64,000 nt of DNA from Lepidostoma basale (lineage: Eukaryota > Arthropoda > Insecta > Trichoptera > Lepidostomatidae): the NCBI GenBank assembly GCA_022606425.2, contig JAHDVF020000510.1, forward strand, positions 186,001-250,000, in the 5' to 3' direction. Below are positions 32,641 to 42,061 of the stretch, one piece after another; position 1 is the first letter of the stretch, and the number at the start of each line of letters is the position of its first letter. The notes beneath the pieces are model-generated. The model was not told the origin of the DNA. It was given only the letters and a program-made list of their open reading frames with translations, and searched no databases. The translations under genes and the position numbers were made by a program.

Positions 32641-33231
32641 TATTTGGTGAAATCCACTAGACACAAGAATTAGTAGAAGTCAGGGACGCTGGAGAAGGCG
32701 ATCCCGTTAAATTAAAATGAAACTAAGACGAAAATTTTTTATGAGAAAAAACACCATCTTGGCGAGATGCTCTCTCGATTCGACGCCTCTGAGACGAGGA
32801 GCAATTTTATTCAGAATTTCCATCTCAAAGTAGCTTCGGAATTGAATTCATTAAAGTTTCCTCGGGACCAAGTTGGCGAAAATATTTTTCCGCGCACTTT
32901 CCGCGTTCTGACCGCTTCCGGTGTTTAGACGATCTAAATACAGAGCCGTAATGGAATTTATCACTTCCGGCACGAGTTTCTAATTAATACAAATCCTTTG
33001 TTACTATCAAATTGAAGTTAACGATGGAATACAATATTTGTTCTCGTCGAAAATACGAGCGTTATCAAAATACATAAAATTCAGCTCGTCATCATCATTG
33101 TCACGTCAATTGCAAGCTCGTAAGGTCTTACAGATGACGGTTATGTGTTATTTTTGGTCGGTTGTACGGAGTTGAGTCATAGACCAATGCGTCTCGAAAT
33201 CTCTGTTTACCAGGCCGTAATGTTGAATTAA
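32641..33231. other. No gene recognised
   Basis: A short MITE-free stretch. 32690-33000 is less AT-rich but has no splice-bounded frame. Confidence 0.4.
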
Positions 33232-33855
33232 ATGTGGGGCCGATCCGATCTTCTGGACGGGATTAGACGATATATCAGCGCAGAAACATGCAAGACTGTA
33301 CGAGTATATAACGTAATCATTCTCCCTCATATAAATTACAGTAGCGGCATATTATTTTTAGCAAATGAAGAAGATATGCAAAGATTAACCATTCTCCAGA
33401 ATAAAACAATGAGAATAATTTTAAGGAGAAGCAGATATGCCAGGATTAAAGGGATGCTGAAGAAACTAAAATTTATGTCATTAAAAAAAAATTACATACA
33501 ACATTTTATTACTAATGCACAAAATTGTTAATGGGCACACCTCCCAAGAATTTTAAAGGTAGATAAAAAGTAACCAACATGAACATCAATATGAAACAAG
33601 AAAGAAAAATAAACTAAGGCTCCCATTCAGAAAAAAAAAACAAATCTCAGAATTCCCTTATGTATAAAAATCATTTAAAATTTATGAAGATACCTAAGGA
33701 AGATATGGTATACCGGAGGATGTCAAAAGTGTGCAGAGCATAATTTTTTTTAGAATAGAATTAAATAAATATGTAAACAAAATGTAACCTTGGATGTGTA
33801 TGTTTATTAGAACATGTGTTATGTACATGCATACTAATTCAAGTAAATAAATAAA
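33232..33855 (+). mobile_element. Jockey/I-type LINE RT C-terminus (J2)
   Basis: Encodes CKTVRVYNVIILPHINYSSG, LFLANEEDMQRLTILQNKTM, RIILRRSRYARIKGMLKKLK, then after shifts relics of YETRKKNKLRLPF and NKYVNKM. The 3' end is an (AAAT)n-like run at about 33840. An insertion of two codons (RV) at TACGAGTA, 33299-33306, interrupts the usual KTVYN. Confidence 0.85.
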
Positions 33856-33859
33856 TAAT

Positions 33860-34783
33860 TGTGACAGCTGTCAAATGTCAAAAAATTATAAAAAATATCG
33901 CGATTTTTTCGAAACAATTATTATAATAAACAGAAACAATTTAAAAAATGTTATTTGTTTAAAATTGTTGGTATTTTACAGAGAGGAAAGATTCTACATC
34001 ACATTATTTCTATGATGTAGAATCTTTATCTGTATTTCTTATGAAAATGTTATGTAGAATTTTCAGTGTAGAGAGGTTAGGCAGCCAAATTGATATACCA
34101 GCACTGCGGAAACACAATATTATTAAATATATTGCATACATTAAAATGTTTGTAACACGTACACAAGGAGTAATAATACAATTGTAGTCGTATTTTACAA
34201 AAAAATCACAAATACTCGTATAATTTAAATAAAATTAGATCACGGCACGAGACACATAGTAACTTCACTGATTTCAATACTACATACGGCCCCATAAATC
34301 TCCATGTTGCAAATATTACTTGAAATTGTCATGGACCCTCATAATCAGCACTATGAACAGGTTAAAGGCATTTGAAATGTGGACCCATCGTAGAATGCCA
34401 TGCATTCCATGGACCGATATGGTTAACAATGCAAGTGTGCATACGTCCGGAAAGTGCAAGATCGCGACATCTACGTTATTATAACGAAATGACTATTTGT
34501 AGTGATTTATTCTGTTTGAGGGTGTTTTTAACGGATTTTTATTAAAAGGGGTTAATGTGTTAGTTTCCCATTTGATTCGGCATTTTACGAGTTTGTATGT
34601 TTCAATCGAATAATTTTAACGTGCGTAACATTTTATAAAAAAATAATAAACATAAGCCATAGGTGTGCGGTGAAGAGCATTCGCCCGGAAAGTGCAAGAT
34701 CGGGAAATCGTTACTAGCGAAATGACTATTGATAGTGATTTCTTCTGTGGGACGGTGTTTTTGTTGTAAGGGGTGGCACTCAC
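33860..34783. other. No gene; hairpin and an 85-bp direct repeat
   Basis: AAAGATTCTACATCA (33987-34001) pairs exactly with 34013-34027. About 85 bp starting CCGGAAAGTGCAAGATCG occurs twice (34448-34535, 34685-34765), the second copy ending beside the donor of exon B. Confidence 0.5.
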
Positions 34784-34964
34784 CGGTTCAGCGTCGCAAG
34801 CCTCCAGGTCGGGGATGGGGTCGTCCGTGCAGAGGTAGTCTGGGGGCTGCAAGAGCGGTGGACGCGGGGGCGGCGGGAGTAGGAACTGCGGCGGGGGGCC
34901 CAGGCAATCGCATTCTCCGCCCACCGCCCGCTCGCCCGCCTCCATTTCCCACATGGCGGCGCCA
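34784..34964 (-). CDS. Internal coding exon (exon B) of an unidentified host gene
   Basis: A 181-bp GC-rich block in AT-rich surroundings. On the minus strand it is preceded by a polypyrimidine-like tract ending TTACAG and followed by GTGAGT, both strong splice signals. It is open throughout. The first base completes a split codon and 60 full codons follow, ending at phase 0. The product is low-complexity: it starts GAAMWEMEAGERAVGGECDC, then a proline-rich run (LGPPPQFLLPPPPRPPLLQP), then an acidic stretch PDYLCTDDPIPDLEACDAEP. Poly-proline segments of this kind can bind SH3 or WW domains, but no domain can be named. Exon A upstream ends with the two bases AG and this exon opens with T, giving a Ser codon, so the two exons can splice directly. 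I do not recognise the gene. Confidence 0.7.
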
Positions 34965-35001
34965 CTGTAACACAAATAAACACAATATTTAATATCCTTA
35001 A

Positions 35002-35792
35002 CCCTTAACGTACCGTGTTCAAAACAAAACGCTCGCTCCCATGTGGTCAATTCAGTTTACCGCTAACTTTATCTAAATATCAAGCATATGACTCGATGAA
35101 TCAAAATTTAATTTATGTCATCTTGTAGGGAATTTCATTAGAATAGATCGATATCTATAACATACATGGATTATTTGAAAAACATATCATTATTAATTTT
35201 TTTCTGGAACCATGCGATTTCTGATATGGAATGCAAGACAGCATATGAGCAACTGACACCAAGTATGAACTTGTCTCACCCCGCCGCGCCGCGCCGCGGC
35301 CGTGGTGCTATAATTTTACGTATGATAAAGGCACCTAGGCAAAATGTATAGTACGTTCTAGACATCGAGTACGTATTAATATTTGTTCGTTTTGGTAAAG
35401 TGTTAATATTTTCACAGTTCTAATATTATTAAGTTGCGTGCTGCGTTTCCGTCCGCAGTCGGTATTATTACGTACCTATGAGAAAAGGCCAAACATACAA
35501 TTTATAATACGTTCAAAACAGCGAGTAAGTATTTGTCACTTTTGATAAAGTTGTAAATATTAGCATAACAAATTCTACCTTAACACGAATGAAGGTGAGG
35601 GCAGTCTTAAAAAATATATTTTTTTGGGATGAAGGAAGTAATTTTTTGCTTTTTTTTTATTACGAAATATTGAGAACACTTCAATGGAGGATTACAATTT
35701 TTTTTTTTTATAATATTAGGGTCCATAGGTTTAAAGAAAATCAACTTTAAATTGGCAGTGAAAACTCAATTGACCACATGGCAACGCGACGG
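35002..35792. mobile_element. piggyBac-like MITE, copy 2 (791 bp)
   Basis: TTAA at 34998-35001 and 35793-35796. Same ends and interior as 21793-22550, with an extra segment near 35535-35565 (TTTGTCACTTTTGATAAAG) absent from copy 1. Lies 37 bp upstream of the exon B acceptor, in the intron. Confidence 0.82.
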
Positions 35793-35884
35793 TTAATGAA
35801 CTTCAGGTGTTAACACTGTGAAATGCGTATATTAATACGAATAAAATAGATATCGGATAATGCCTTAGCAAGTAAAACACGTAA

Positions 35885-36100
35885 AACTAACTAAATAACT
35901 AACCATCACGCCGCCTCCCCGAAAGGGTAGGCAGAAAAAATGGACTACCACACTTAAATCGATGCGACACTCCATCCATCTCTTTCGCCCTCGCGAGAGA
36001 CGCGGTAGGATGGGTTGCAAACCTCATCGCCACCAATAGGCATCTCCCGCGCACACTTCGATTGCCCAACGTCTACAAAATAAATCTAAAACAAATTTCA
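35885..36100 (-). mobile_element. SINE-R copy
   Basis: Minus strand GCGCGGGAGATGCCTATTGG, GAGGTTTGCAACCCATCC, CCGCGTCTCTCGCGAGGGCG, joined to the RTE end and a (TTAG)n-like tail. Confidence 0.6.
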
Positions 36101-36389
36101 TAAAATATTATGATATAAAATAAAATTAAACTAATTTAACACAAAATGTTATTTTTAGATGGTGCACATATTGTCTATTTAATTTTTGTTCCACGTATCC
36201 ACCATTTTTTTTAATTAGCATAAATTAGGCACTTAAAACAAACCTACACCAGCAAGAACTTTAAAATAATATTGAAGAAATTATTCTTACTGTCATTGGA
36301 ACAAATGAAAAAAAAATTTTAAGTCAGATCTGTCAAAATTCTTTATATAAACGAAAAAACGAAAAAAAAAACGGAAAAAAGTATTATGA

Positions 36390-36625
36390 ACAAAATTATG
36401 AAAGTGATCTTATAAAAGGATCACTGCGTTGGTTCGGAAATATGGAACGCATGGATATAGAAATAATGGTTAGGAAGGTATACGAGTACGTTAACGATAT
36501 GACTTGAGTACGGAGTAGTGGTAGACGAGGAAAACTTGGCATGATCAAATTAATCAAAATTTAAAGGTCGGCCATGTTAGAAGTTGGAAGAATCGACGTG
36601 CATGTATGACTCGGTGTGTGAATGT
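36390..36625 (+). mobile_element. RTE-like LINE fragment, left of a W copy
   Basis: Relics of VMNKIMKGSLRWFGNMERMD and RSSGRRGKLGMIK; ends RACMTRCVNVE at about 36629. TACGAGTA (36481-36488) is a 6-bp insertion in the VYVND region. Confidence 0.78.
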
Positions 36626-36910
36626 GGAGCCAATAAGAGAACAAGTCGCTAAACGCAAATGGCAGTGGATCGGTCACACTCTGAGACGGAACCCAGCCTG
36701 CATCGCTCAGGGCGCACTAGACTGGTCCCCTATGGAGGGAAAGAGAAAGCGAGGCAGACCTAGAGCCACCTGTAGAAGAGCCCTGAAGGACGAGGTTAAG
36801 GCAGCAGGTCTCACTGGGGATGATGTTAGGCATCAGGCATGCGATAGAGTCGGGTGAAGAAGGTTCCTTGAGGTCCTATGCACCACGGAGGCGTGACAGT
36901 ACAAGAAGAA
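36626..36910 (+). mobile_element. LINE family W C-terminus
   Basis: Encodes REQVAKRKWQWIGHTLRRNP, LDWSPMEGKRKRGRPRATCR, RALKDEVKAAGLTGDDVRHQ and AC DRVG before a shift; ends GGCGTGACAGTACAAGAAGAA. This RT tail style occurs in LINEs of many animals. Confidence 0.8.
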
Positions 36911-36939
36911 TAGAAGAATTTAATAACATAGTTAACACT

Positions 36940-37060
36940 TATGTCTTATGCCGTGGAAAACGTGGCACGATCAAATCAATCAACATTACGAACAACATAA
37001 TGAAAGGGTCTGGATGGAAATAATGAATGAAGAAAGAATATTTACAACAATAAAATTAAA
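36940..37060 (+). mobile_element. RTE-like LINE scrap
   Basis: CGTGGAAAACGTGGCACGAT, CATAATGAAAGGGTCTGGAT and AATGAATGAAGAAAGAATA, out of normal order; a rearranged piece. Confidence 0.55.
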
Positions 37061-37159
37061 CACATCCCTTTTCGATTCTATTGTTGAGAAATTAACCAAC
37101 ATTACAATGATGCGCGTTTTTTTTTTAGCACAGTAAGGGAAAGGTTAAACACGATTTCT

Positions 37160-37192
37160 ATTTGTGTGACAGGACAAAAAGAAGAAGAAGAC
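37160..37192 (+). mobile_element. LINE W 3' tail
   Basis: GTGTGACAGGACAAAAAGAA(GAA)n, same as the end of the W copy at 52262-52495. Confidence 0.5.
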
Positions 37193-37221
37193 ATATGTAT
37201 TTGATTTTCAAATTATTGTTT

Positions 37222-37555
37222 GTCAACATTTTGAATGTATACAAATACTTGTAGACGAACACTGTTAAAAAATTCTTCTGCTTAATGCTTAAAAAATACA
37301 ATCTTCATAGATGGCGTTAGTGTGTAGATTGAAAAACTACCATGTAAAGGGTGGTGTTACAGATTAACATATATACAACTTCCAAAAAAATTGTCAGACA
37401 TGGTGGTCATAAGAAAAAAAAAGGTGGAATGGGGAATGTTGTATTAAATAAAGCGTGCGCTTAACCCACGCAATGACAGGTCATAAGTCCTGTAAACACA
37501 TCGATCAACCATATTTTGTTTCCAATTTGCATCTTCGTCTCTATTGAGATACAAT
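37222..37555 (-). repeat. FB-1 copy
   Basis: Outer block ACATTTTGAATGTATACAAA, spacer TTCTGCTTAATGCTTAAAAA, then the arm on the minus strand ending ATTGTATCTCAATAGAGACG. Confidence 0.75.
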
Positions 37556-37564
37556 GCTGCTGCC

Positions 37565-38030
37565 CGATTGATTATGGGGGCAACAAAAATACTGTCATAT
37601 CACGCCGCTCCTGAAGGACCTTCACTGGCTTAAAATCCGAGAGCGAGTAAAATATAAATTGTGTTTGACAGTGTTTAAGGCTCGACACCAGAGAGCGCCA
37701 GAGTATATATCGGACCTCTGCGTGACACCCATGCCAACGGAAAGGCAACGTTCACTCCGATCGGTAGAAACAAGTGCAAACAGTATAGCAATTCCAGTCA
37801 GAGCCAATAAAGCATGTTTCTATGATCGTGCTTTCAGCGTTGCAGGTCCGTTGGCGTGGAATAGCCCCCATGTTAGTATTAAGTATGAGGATAGTGACGT
37901 TAAATTTAAGAAACTTCTGAAGACTGCACTGTTCGGTCAGTCATTTCCTAGTGCGCCCTTGGAGTAATTGATTTTACAAAACGGCGCACTTAAAATACAA
38001 ATCATCATAATAATAATAATTAATTCTTAT
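37565..38030 (+). mobile_element. LINE family X (CR1/Rex-like) C-terminus
   Basis: Encodes LKIRERVKYKLCLTVFKARH, QRAPEYISDLCVTPMPTERQ, SLRSVETSANSIAIPVRANK, FYDRAFSVAGPLAWNSPHVS, then KFKKLLKTALFGQSFPSAPL and a stop. The motif order (HWL..., APxYxSDL, LRS, FxxAAPxLWNxLP, FKxxLKxxLF) is that of CR1/Rex-type LINE tails. 3' end is (ATA)n. Confidence 0.82.
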
Positions 38031-38467
38031 ATTTTTTGTCACTTTGACGAAGTTCAAGTTTCAGAGAAACCGGTTAGCTGTTTTCGCTCATAAATGTGTG
38101 TGTGTATACAAGTGATTAATAATTTATCGATGAGCGCACTTGAAAATATTGTGGCGTAATTCATTACACGCGAGATGAATATGTCCGGAAACGTTTTCCC
38201 ATTACAAGACGTCTAAAATTATGATGCTTCCCTTGTAAGATGCGAGCTGATACTGCTAATCAGATGCGGTCTTAATTATAGAAAATACGGCGTCGTTACA
38301 TTTGGCATCAAAACCACAGGCGTACGAAGAAATAACTAAAACAAATCATTAAAACAGGCGGCTCTTGACTTTCACACTAAATTGATCCTGATAATGTGTG
38401 CGAAAGTTGAATGTGTGAAAGTAGAGGTGATATAAAATATAACACCAAAAAGGTGAGTATTTTCAGT
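38031..38467. other. No gene recognised
   Basis: A short TGTGTGTG run at 38095; otherwise featureless. Confidence 0.4.
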
Positions 38468-38934
38468 TATATACAACAACAACAACAAAAACATCACGCC
38501 GTTTCCCCGCAGGGGTAGGCAGAGAGAATGGACCGCCACACTACTCTATCCTGACATACCTTTCTAGCTTCCTCCACATTCATACAGCGAGTCATACACG
38601 CACGTCGATTCTTCCGGCTTCTGACATTACCAACATTTAAAAGTCAGACTCCGTACTCCATTCACTTCGTTAACGTTTACTTTTTTAACCATTATTTCTT
38701 TACCCATGCGCTCCATATGTGCGAACCAACGCAGCGATCCTTTCATAATTTTGTTCATTTCATTTGCTTCTTTCGCTCTACATTCCGATCTAATATCAGC
38801 ATTTGAGATTCTGTCGTACATCGTTATACACATACTTCTTAGGGACCTCATTTCTACCACATTTATTCCGGGATTTATTCTGCTCTCATGTTTTTTCTGC
38901 CAGTTCCATGCTTCACTTCCATACATTCAATGAT
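38468..38934 (-). mobile_element. RTE-like LINE fragment ((GTT)n-tailed)
   Basis: Left end ACAACAACAACAACAAAAAC. Minus strand MYGSEAWNWQKKHESRINPG, VEMRSLRSMC, SNADIRSECRAKE, MNKIMKGSLRWFAHMERM, with an internal deletion in the KTWHDQ region. Its 5' end abuts a hammerhead E unit. Confidence 0.85.
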
Positions 38935-39115
38935 ACATGTTATAAAGATACATATTAAAAATATTATAAAATTGTTAACATGATATACATATCTTTATAA
39001 TATGTATCACTGAAGAAGGACTGGTTGTCCGAAACATATCTATGTAATTAATTTTTTTAAATATAAGCGTTGTATATACAAAGTATATAAAAAAGAAAAA
39101 GAGAAATAAGATGTA
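38935..39115 (+). repeat. Hammerhead family E unit (PLE terminal repeat)
   Basis: Two halves with ACATGTTATAAAGATACATA inverted against TATCTTTATAATATGTATCA. Ribozyme 39003-39046: CUGAAGA (39010-39016), unpaired A, stem II GGAC-UGGUU-GUCC, GAAA (39031-39034), CAUAU, C39040. Stem I is weak. Ends in GTTGTATATACAAAGTATAT, as in the 40330-40450 copy. Confidence 0.65.
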
Positions 39116-39132
39116 CATATTATTTTATCTAT

Positions 39133-39206
39133 TCTCAAAAGATGCCTTAAACCTTAATTTTGTAATGTTTATTGATGAAATAAACTGATTTGATTTGATA
39201 AATAAT
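39133..39206 (+). mobile_element. Jockey J1 3'-UTR scrap
   Basis: GATGCCTTAAACCTTAATTT... AAATAAACTGATTTGATTTG; matches the 3' end of the copy at 18776-19770. Confidence 0.65.
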
Positions 39207-39828
39207 AATAATTATAAATTCTGTGTCGGATCTCTTAAAAATAAACAAAGTCGATTAAAAAAATGTAGATAATCCGAGGATTTTTCCTAAGTGATAGTTA
39301 ACATCGGGGGACATTTGAGAGTTGTTAGAAATAGAAGAAGAGGAATCCACAAAGGAGAGTACGAGGCGCCCATGGCCCTGAACCCATCCATCAAGTCGTC
39401 GAGTGCTGACTGTATAATAATAAGATGGCAGAGGACTCGTAACTTCTAATTTCGGTAAATTATCGAATTTACGTTAGACTTACAAGATATTTTACGGCTA
39501 ATGGCTCACTTGATGGGCACCTTCGCTCTCGGGGATCTGCCGGAATTATGACAACATCTCCTATAAAGTTAGATTAGCGTCTTGATTAATAACATCATCA
39601 CCATAAACCGGAGATTACAGCCTTTTTGTAATGAGCGGAATAAGTTAAAGCCCAGTTTGTAGTTCCAGATAAAGTAGACAGGTGCTATAAATGTTTGTGT
39701 TTACACGTGTAAATAACCGGTGCGTTATTCACCATATCACTACATTTCACAATACGTCAAATAAGGAATTAACTCATTGTAAACATAATGCAATCAAAGC
39801 AAATCAAATAAATTAATAAAAAATAATA
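39207..39828. other. No gene recognised
   Basis: 39340-39560 is less AT-rich and may be single-copy. Nothing identified. Confidence 0.4.
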
Positions 39829-40171
39829 AAGACAAGGAAAAAAAATTTCTCAATCGGGGATTTATAAACTGAAATATAATGATTGTTCATATTTTTATAT
39901 AGGTAAAACAAGGCGTTATTTTAAATTAATAATAAATTAGCACATAAGATATCTCTCTAATAATAATTTTTCTGAATTTGCTAACCACCTTATTGAAAAA
40001 GGTCATTCATTTAATAAAGATAATGGCGTTAAAATTTTACATGTTAATAATTGAAATATAGCTTTGAGAAATCTAGAAATTTTAGAAATTAAAAAAGTAA
40101 TCAAAAGTAAAGAAAATATTATAAATAATCAAATAAATTTAATAATCTTTGATTTATTTCCTTTGTTGTAA
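39829..40171 (+). mobile_element. Penelope-like element: GIY-YIG endonuclease C-terminus
   Basis: One frame reads DKEKKISQSGIYKLKYNDCS, YFYIGKTRRYFKLIIN, then TAG (at the position of E in the usual NEH), HIRYLSNNNFSEFANHLIEK, GHSFNKDNGVKILHVNN, a TGA, then LRNLEILEIKKVIKSKENII and NNQINLIIFDLFPLL with a TAA at 40169-40171. The GIY (39857-39865) to YIG (39896-39904) spacing and the following R, H and E/N context match the endonuclease that ends Penelope-like RT proteins. Two in-frame stops and the lost RT make this a relic. It is the only PLE coding evidence in the window. Confidence 0.85.
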
Positions 40172-40450
40172 GTAATTACCCGAACCCCAATAATAACTTT
40201 AAATTATTATTTTAAAAATTAAATTGATTCATAATATTTGTTATAACAAAAGCATAAACGTTCCAAAATAAATCTTTATAACATCTGTCAAAACTGATCA
40301 TATTTGTAAACAATTTTATAATATTTTAAAAATGTATCTTTATAATATCACTGAGGAAGGACTGGTTGTCCGAAACATGTCTAATATATAATTATATTTT
40401 TTTTAAAAGTTAGTTTTGTATATACAAAGTATATAAAAAAGAAAAAAAAA
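40172..40450 (+). repeat. 3' terminal region of the PLE with hammerhead E
   Basis: Directly follows the GIY-YIG stop. Contains ATATTTGTTATAACAAAAGC, then the ribozyme, then TTGTATATACAAAGTATATA. The order (endonuclease, short UTR, hammerhead in the terminal repeat) is that reported for Penelope-like elements. Confidence 0.78.
40346..40388 (+). ncRNA. Hammerhead motif, family E, next to PLE coding end
   Basis: CUGAGGA (40351-40357), unpaired A, stem II GGAC-UGGUU-GUCC, GAAA (40372-40375), ACAUGU, C40381. Core fully conserved. Stem I keeps A-U at the junction, then mismatches (UAAU opposite AUCA), so activity may be reduced. Confidence 0.7.
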
Positions 40451-40487
40451 CAAATAAAACATCTACAACACAAAGTATGGCAAACAT

Positions 40488-40733
40488 AGAACAAATCAAA
40501 TCAGTTTACTTTCTCAAAATCCATTACAAATCATAATTATAATTTATGGCATAATATATAATATAATACCAGGAACGCATGAGAGATGGTTCGACTTTAG
40601 GAATACAAGATACTCTCTAAAGTCAAGAGTATTTGTCTTCTTAACATGCTTTCATTAATATTCAGCAGTTTGATTGTTCCCCACCGGCATCACCAGAGGC
40701 AGGTTGGTTCTGCATGTTGGGACATAAAACAGT
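40488..40733 (-). mobile_element. Jockey J1 3'-end copy
   Basis: AATCAAATCAGTTTACTTTC, ACCAGGAACGCATGAGAGAT and TCACCAGAGGCAGGTTGGTT mirror the 3' end at 18776-19060. Confidence 0.75.
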
Positions 40734-40734
40734 C

Positions 40735-40917
40735 GGAGAAAACCGAGGAAAACATGCACAATATTAAATGTTATTCACGTAAGAAGTCGGAGAAATCGAC
40801 ATTCGTGCATGACACTATATATTAATGTATAGGAAGCAAGATAAATATGTAAGGATAAAACAATGTGGTGGATCATTCTTTCTGGCTACCCCTCTGTGGA
40901 GACGGTGTGATGGTAAG
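40735..40917 (+). mobile_element. RTE-like LINE 3' fragment
   Basis: CCGAGGAAAACATGC (deletion) ... GTAAGAAGTCGGAGAAATCG, ACATTCGTGCATGACACTAT, CCATTCTTTCTGGCTACCCC, GGTGTGATGGTAAG. A SINE has inserted at its tail. Confidence 0.75.
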
Positions 40918-41062
40918 TTTTTTTTTTTTTTAAATTTATTTTACAATCTTCAATGTGAGCAGAAATGAGCTCATTATTATGAAGAAGGAATCTGGTCGTG
41001 TCCAGGCTCGAACCCAAGTCCCCTTGATCAGAAGTCAAGCGTTCTATCCCCTAGACCATCAC
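40918..41062 (-). mobile_element. tRNA-derived SINE (SINE-2) with poly(A), about 145 bp
   Basis: On the minus strand the head reads GGTCTAGGGGATAGAACGCT (A-box-like), an anticodon-arm-like CTTGA-CTTCTGA-TCAAG (would-be anticodon UCU) and GGGTTCGAGCC (a good B box). A non-tRNA body and an A-rich tail (40919-40945 region) follow. GATGGTaAG and GATGGTtAG flank it, a probable imperfect duplication in the RTE tail. Acceptor-stem pairing is poor, so it is not a functional tRNA gene. Confidence 0.65.
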
Positions 41063-41093
41063 CCGATGGTTAGATATAAAGAGGCATAAATAC

Positions 41094-41282
41094 CTGTTGT
41101 ACTCGTGGTCCCCAGTATCGGCGTTGTCTGATATGTCGTCCGGATGCAGCAGCAGACGATGGGCGGCGGCTACAGGGAGGCTAGGCGCCCCCTGGGCTGA
41201 CTGGCTCTCTGATAGTCGGGGCTCTCGGACGACGCCGCTTTCTCCGGCCTCGCGCTTATCCATGCGACTCCTGGCACGGCTA
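41094..41282 (-). CDS. Internal coding exon (exon A) of the same unidentified host gene
   Basis: A 189-bp GC-rich open block on the minus strand. It is preceded by TTTGTCTTTGTCCACAG (a good acceptor) and followed by GTATTT (a donor). It begins with one base of a split codon, encodes 62 residues and ends with two bases (AG). The protein includes SRARSRMDKREAGESGVV, a Ser/Glu-rich middle, and the acidic end LHPDDISDNADTGDHEYN. No transmembrane segment or named domain is visible. The basic-then-acidic, disordered character suits an intracellular tail or linker, which is inference only. A Met lies eight residues in and could be a start in an alternative transcript. Phase agrees with exon B across an intron of about 6.1 kb. 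A LINE copy ends within about 45 bp of the acceptor. Confidence 0.68.
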
Positions 41283-41324
41283 CTGTGGACAAAGACAAAA
41301 TATAAAATTAGAGACATGTAGAGA

Positions 41325-41508
41325 TGATCATGTAGAGAGAACATGTTCTGAAAGAGTGATAAGTTAAGCGGCAAATAAAGTACCAACAGGAAATCGACCT
41401 CCAGGAAGACCACCCGAAAGTTGGCAAGACAGTTGGACATCTACATCCCAGGAACAGGCTCCGAGAAATAACAGGACACAGTCCTAAATAAAGCAGAAGA
41501 AGAAGAGA
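41325..41508 (+). mobile_element. LINE family Z 3' fragment beside exon A
   Basis: DHVERTCSERVI-like start, GNRPPGRPPESWQDSWTSTS after shift, QEQAPRNNRTQS, then AAGCAGAAGAAGAAGAG. Same subgroup as 54765-55160. Confidence 0.75.
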
Positions 41509-41514
41509 CATACA

Positions 41515-41925
41515 GTGATTCAGGCAAGGCATTCAGGCAAAGCCAAGATGCACACGACGCCTGTCCAACGGTACTGAGTGTTAGAACTCATAAAAAGGCT
41601 CACGAGCAAAAGCTCATGTGACCAAAATAAAGATCCTCAGATGGGCTGGAGGGGTAACAGGATTCGATAAGTTCGCAAGGAGCATAACCTGAGTAGTTTT
41701 AAGATCGCTTTGGCCACATTATGCGTCAAGAAGATGACCACATTGTAAAATTTGGCTTTCGAATCCCAACTGTCCAGAGTAGTAGAGGACGTCCTTTGGC
41801 AACATGGTATCTATCGAGGCCACTGTCAAGAAATGTGGAATAAAATAAATCAGATTCAAGATAAAGCATACTGGAGAAATCGTGGTTGGAAGGACGACCC
41901 CGCATAATTTGAGAAATGGCATATA
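41515..41925 (+). mobile_element. LINE family N relic ('GGVTGF' type)
   Basis: Text equivalent to TKIKILRWAGGVTGFDKFAR, then SSFKI, FGHIMRQEDDHIVKFGFRIP, TVQSSRGRPLATWYLS and AYWRNRGWKDDPA in shifting frames. Heavily mutated. Confidence 0.65.
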
Positions 41926-42061
41926 TCAAGAAGACACGAAGGGGTTCAATTATGGAACCAAAATGTTCGCTTACAAATCCATTGTCCTGTCAATACTGCA
42001 GAATGCCTCACAAACATTGACGCCATATCACCATCATCGAGGCATACTCATAAAAAAAAAT

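Larger units (their letters stand above)
34965..41093 (-). other. Inferred intron between exons A and B
   Basis: Begins GTATTT after exon A and ends TTACAG before exon B. It is filled with repeats: piggyBac-like MITE copy 2, a SINE-R copy, RTE, W and X LINE relics, an FB-1 copy, two hammerhead E units, the PLE GIY-YIG relic and a SINE. The intron assignment rests on the splice motifs and on phase agreement. No transcript evidence is available here. Confidence 0.5.

Noticed and set aside
34729..34992. Overlapping plus- and minus-strand open frames in the GC-rich block near 34.8 kb
   Set aside because: GC-rich DNA is open by chance in several frames. Only the minus frame has matching splice borders and phase.
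40990..41062. Functional tRNA-Arg(UCU) gene
   Set aside because: Anticodon arm and B box look right but acceptor and T stems do not pair, and an A-tailed SINE body follows.
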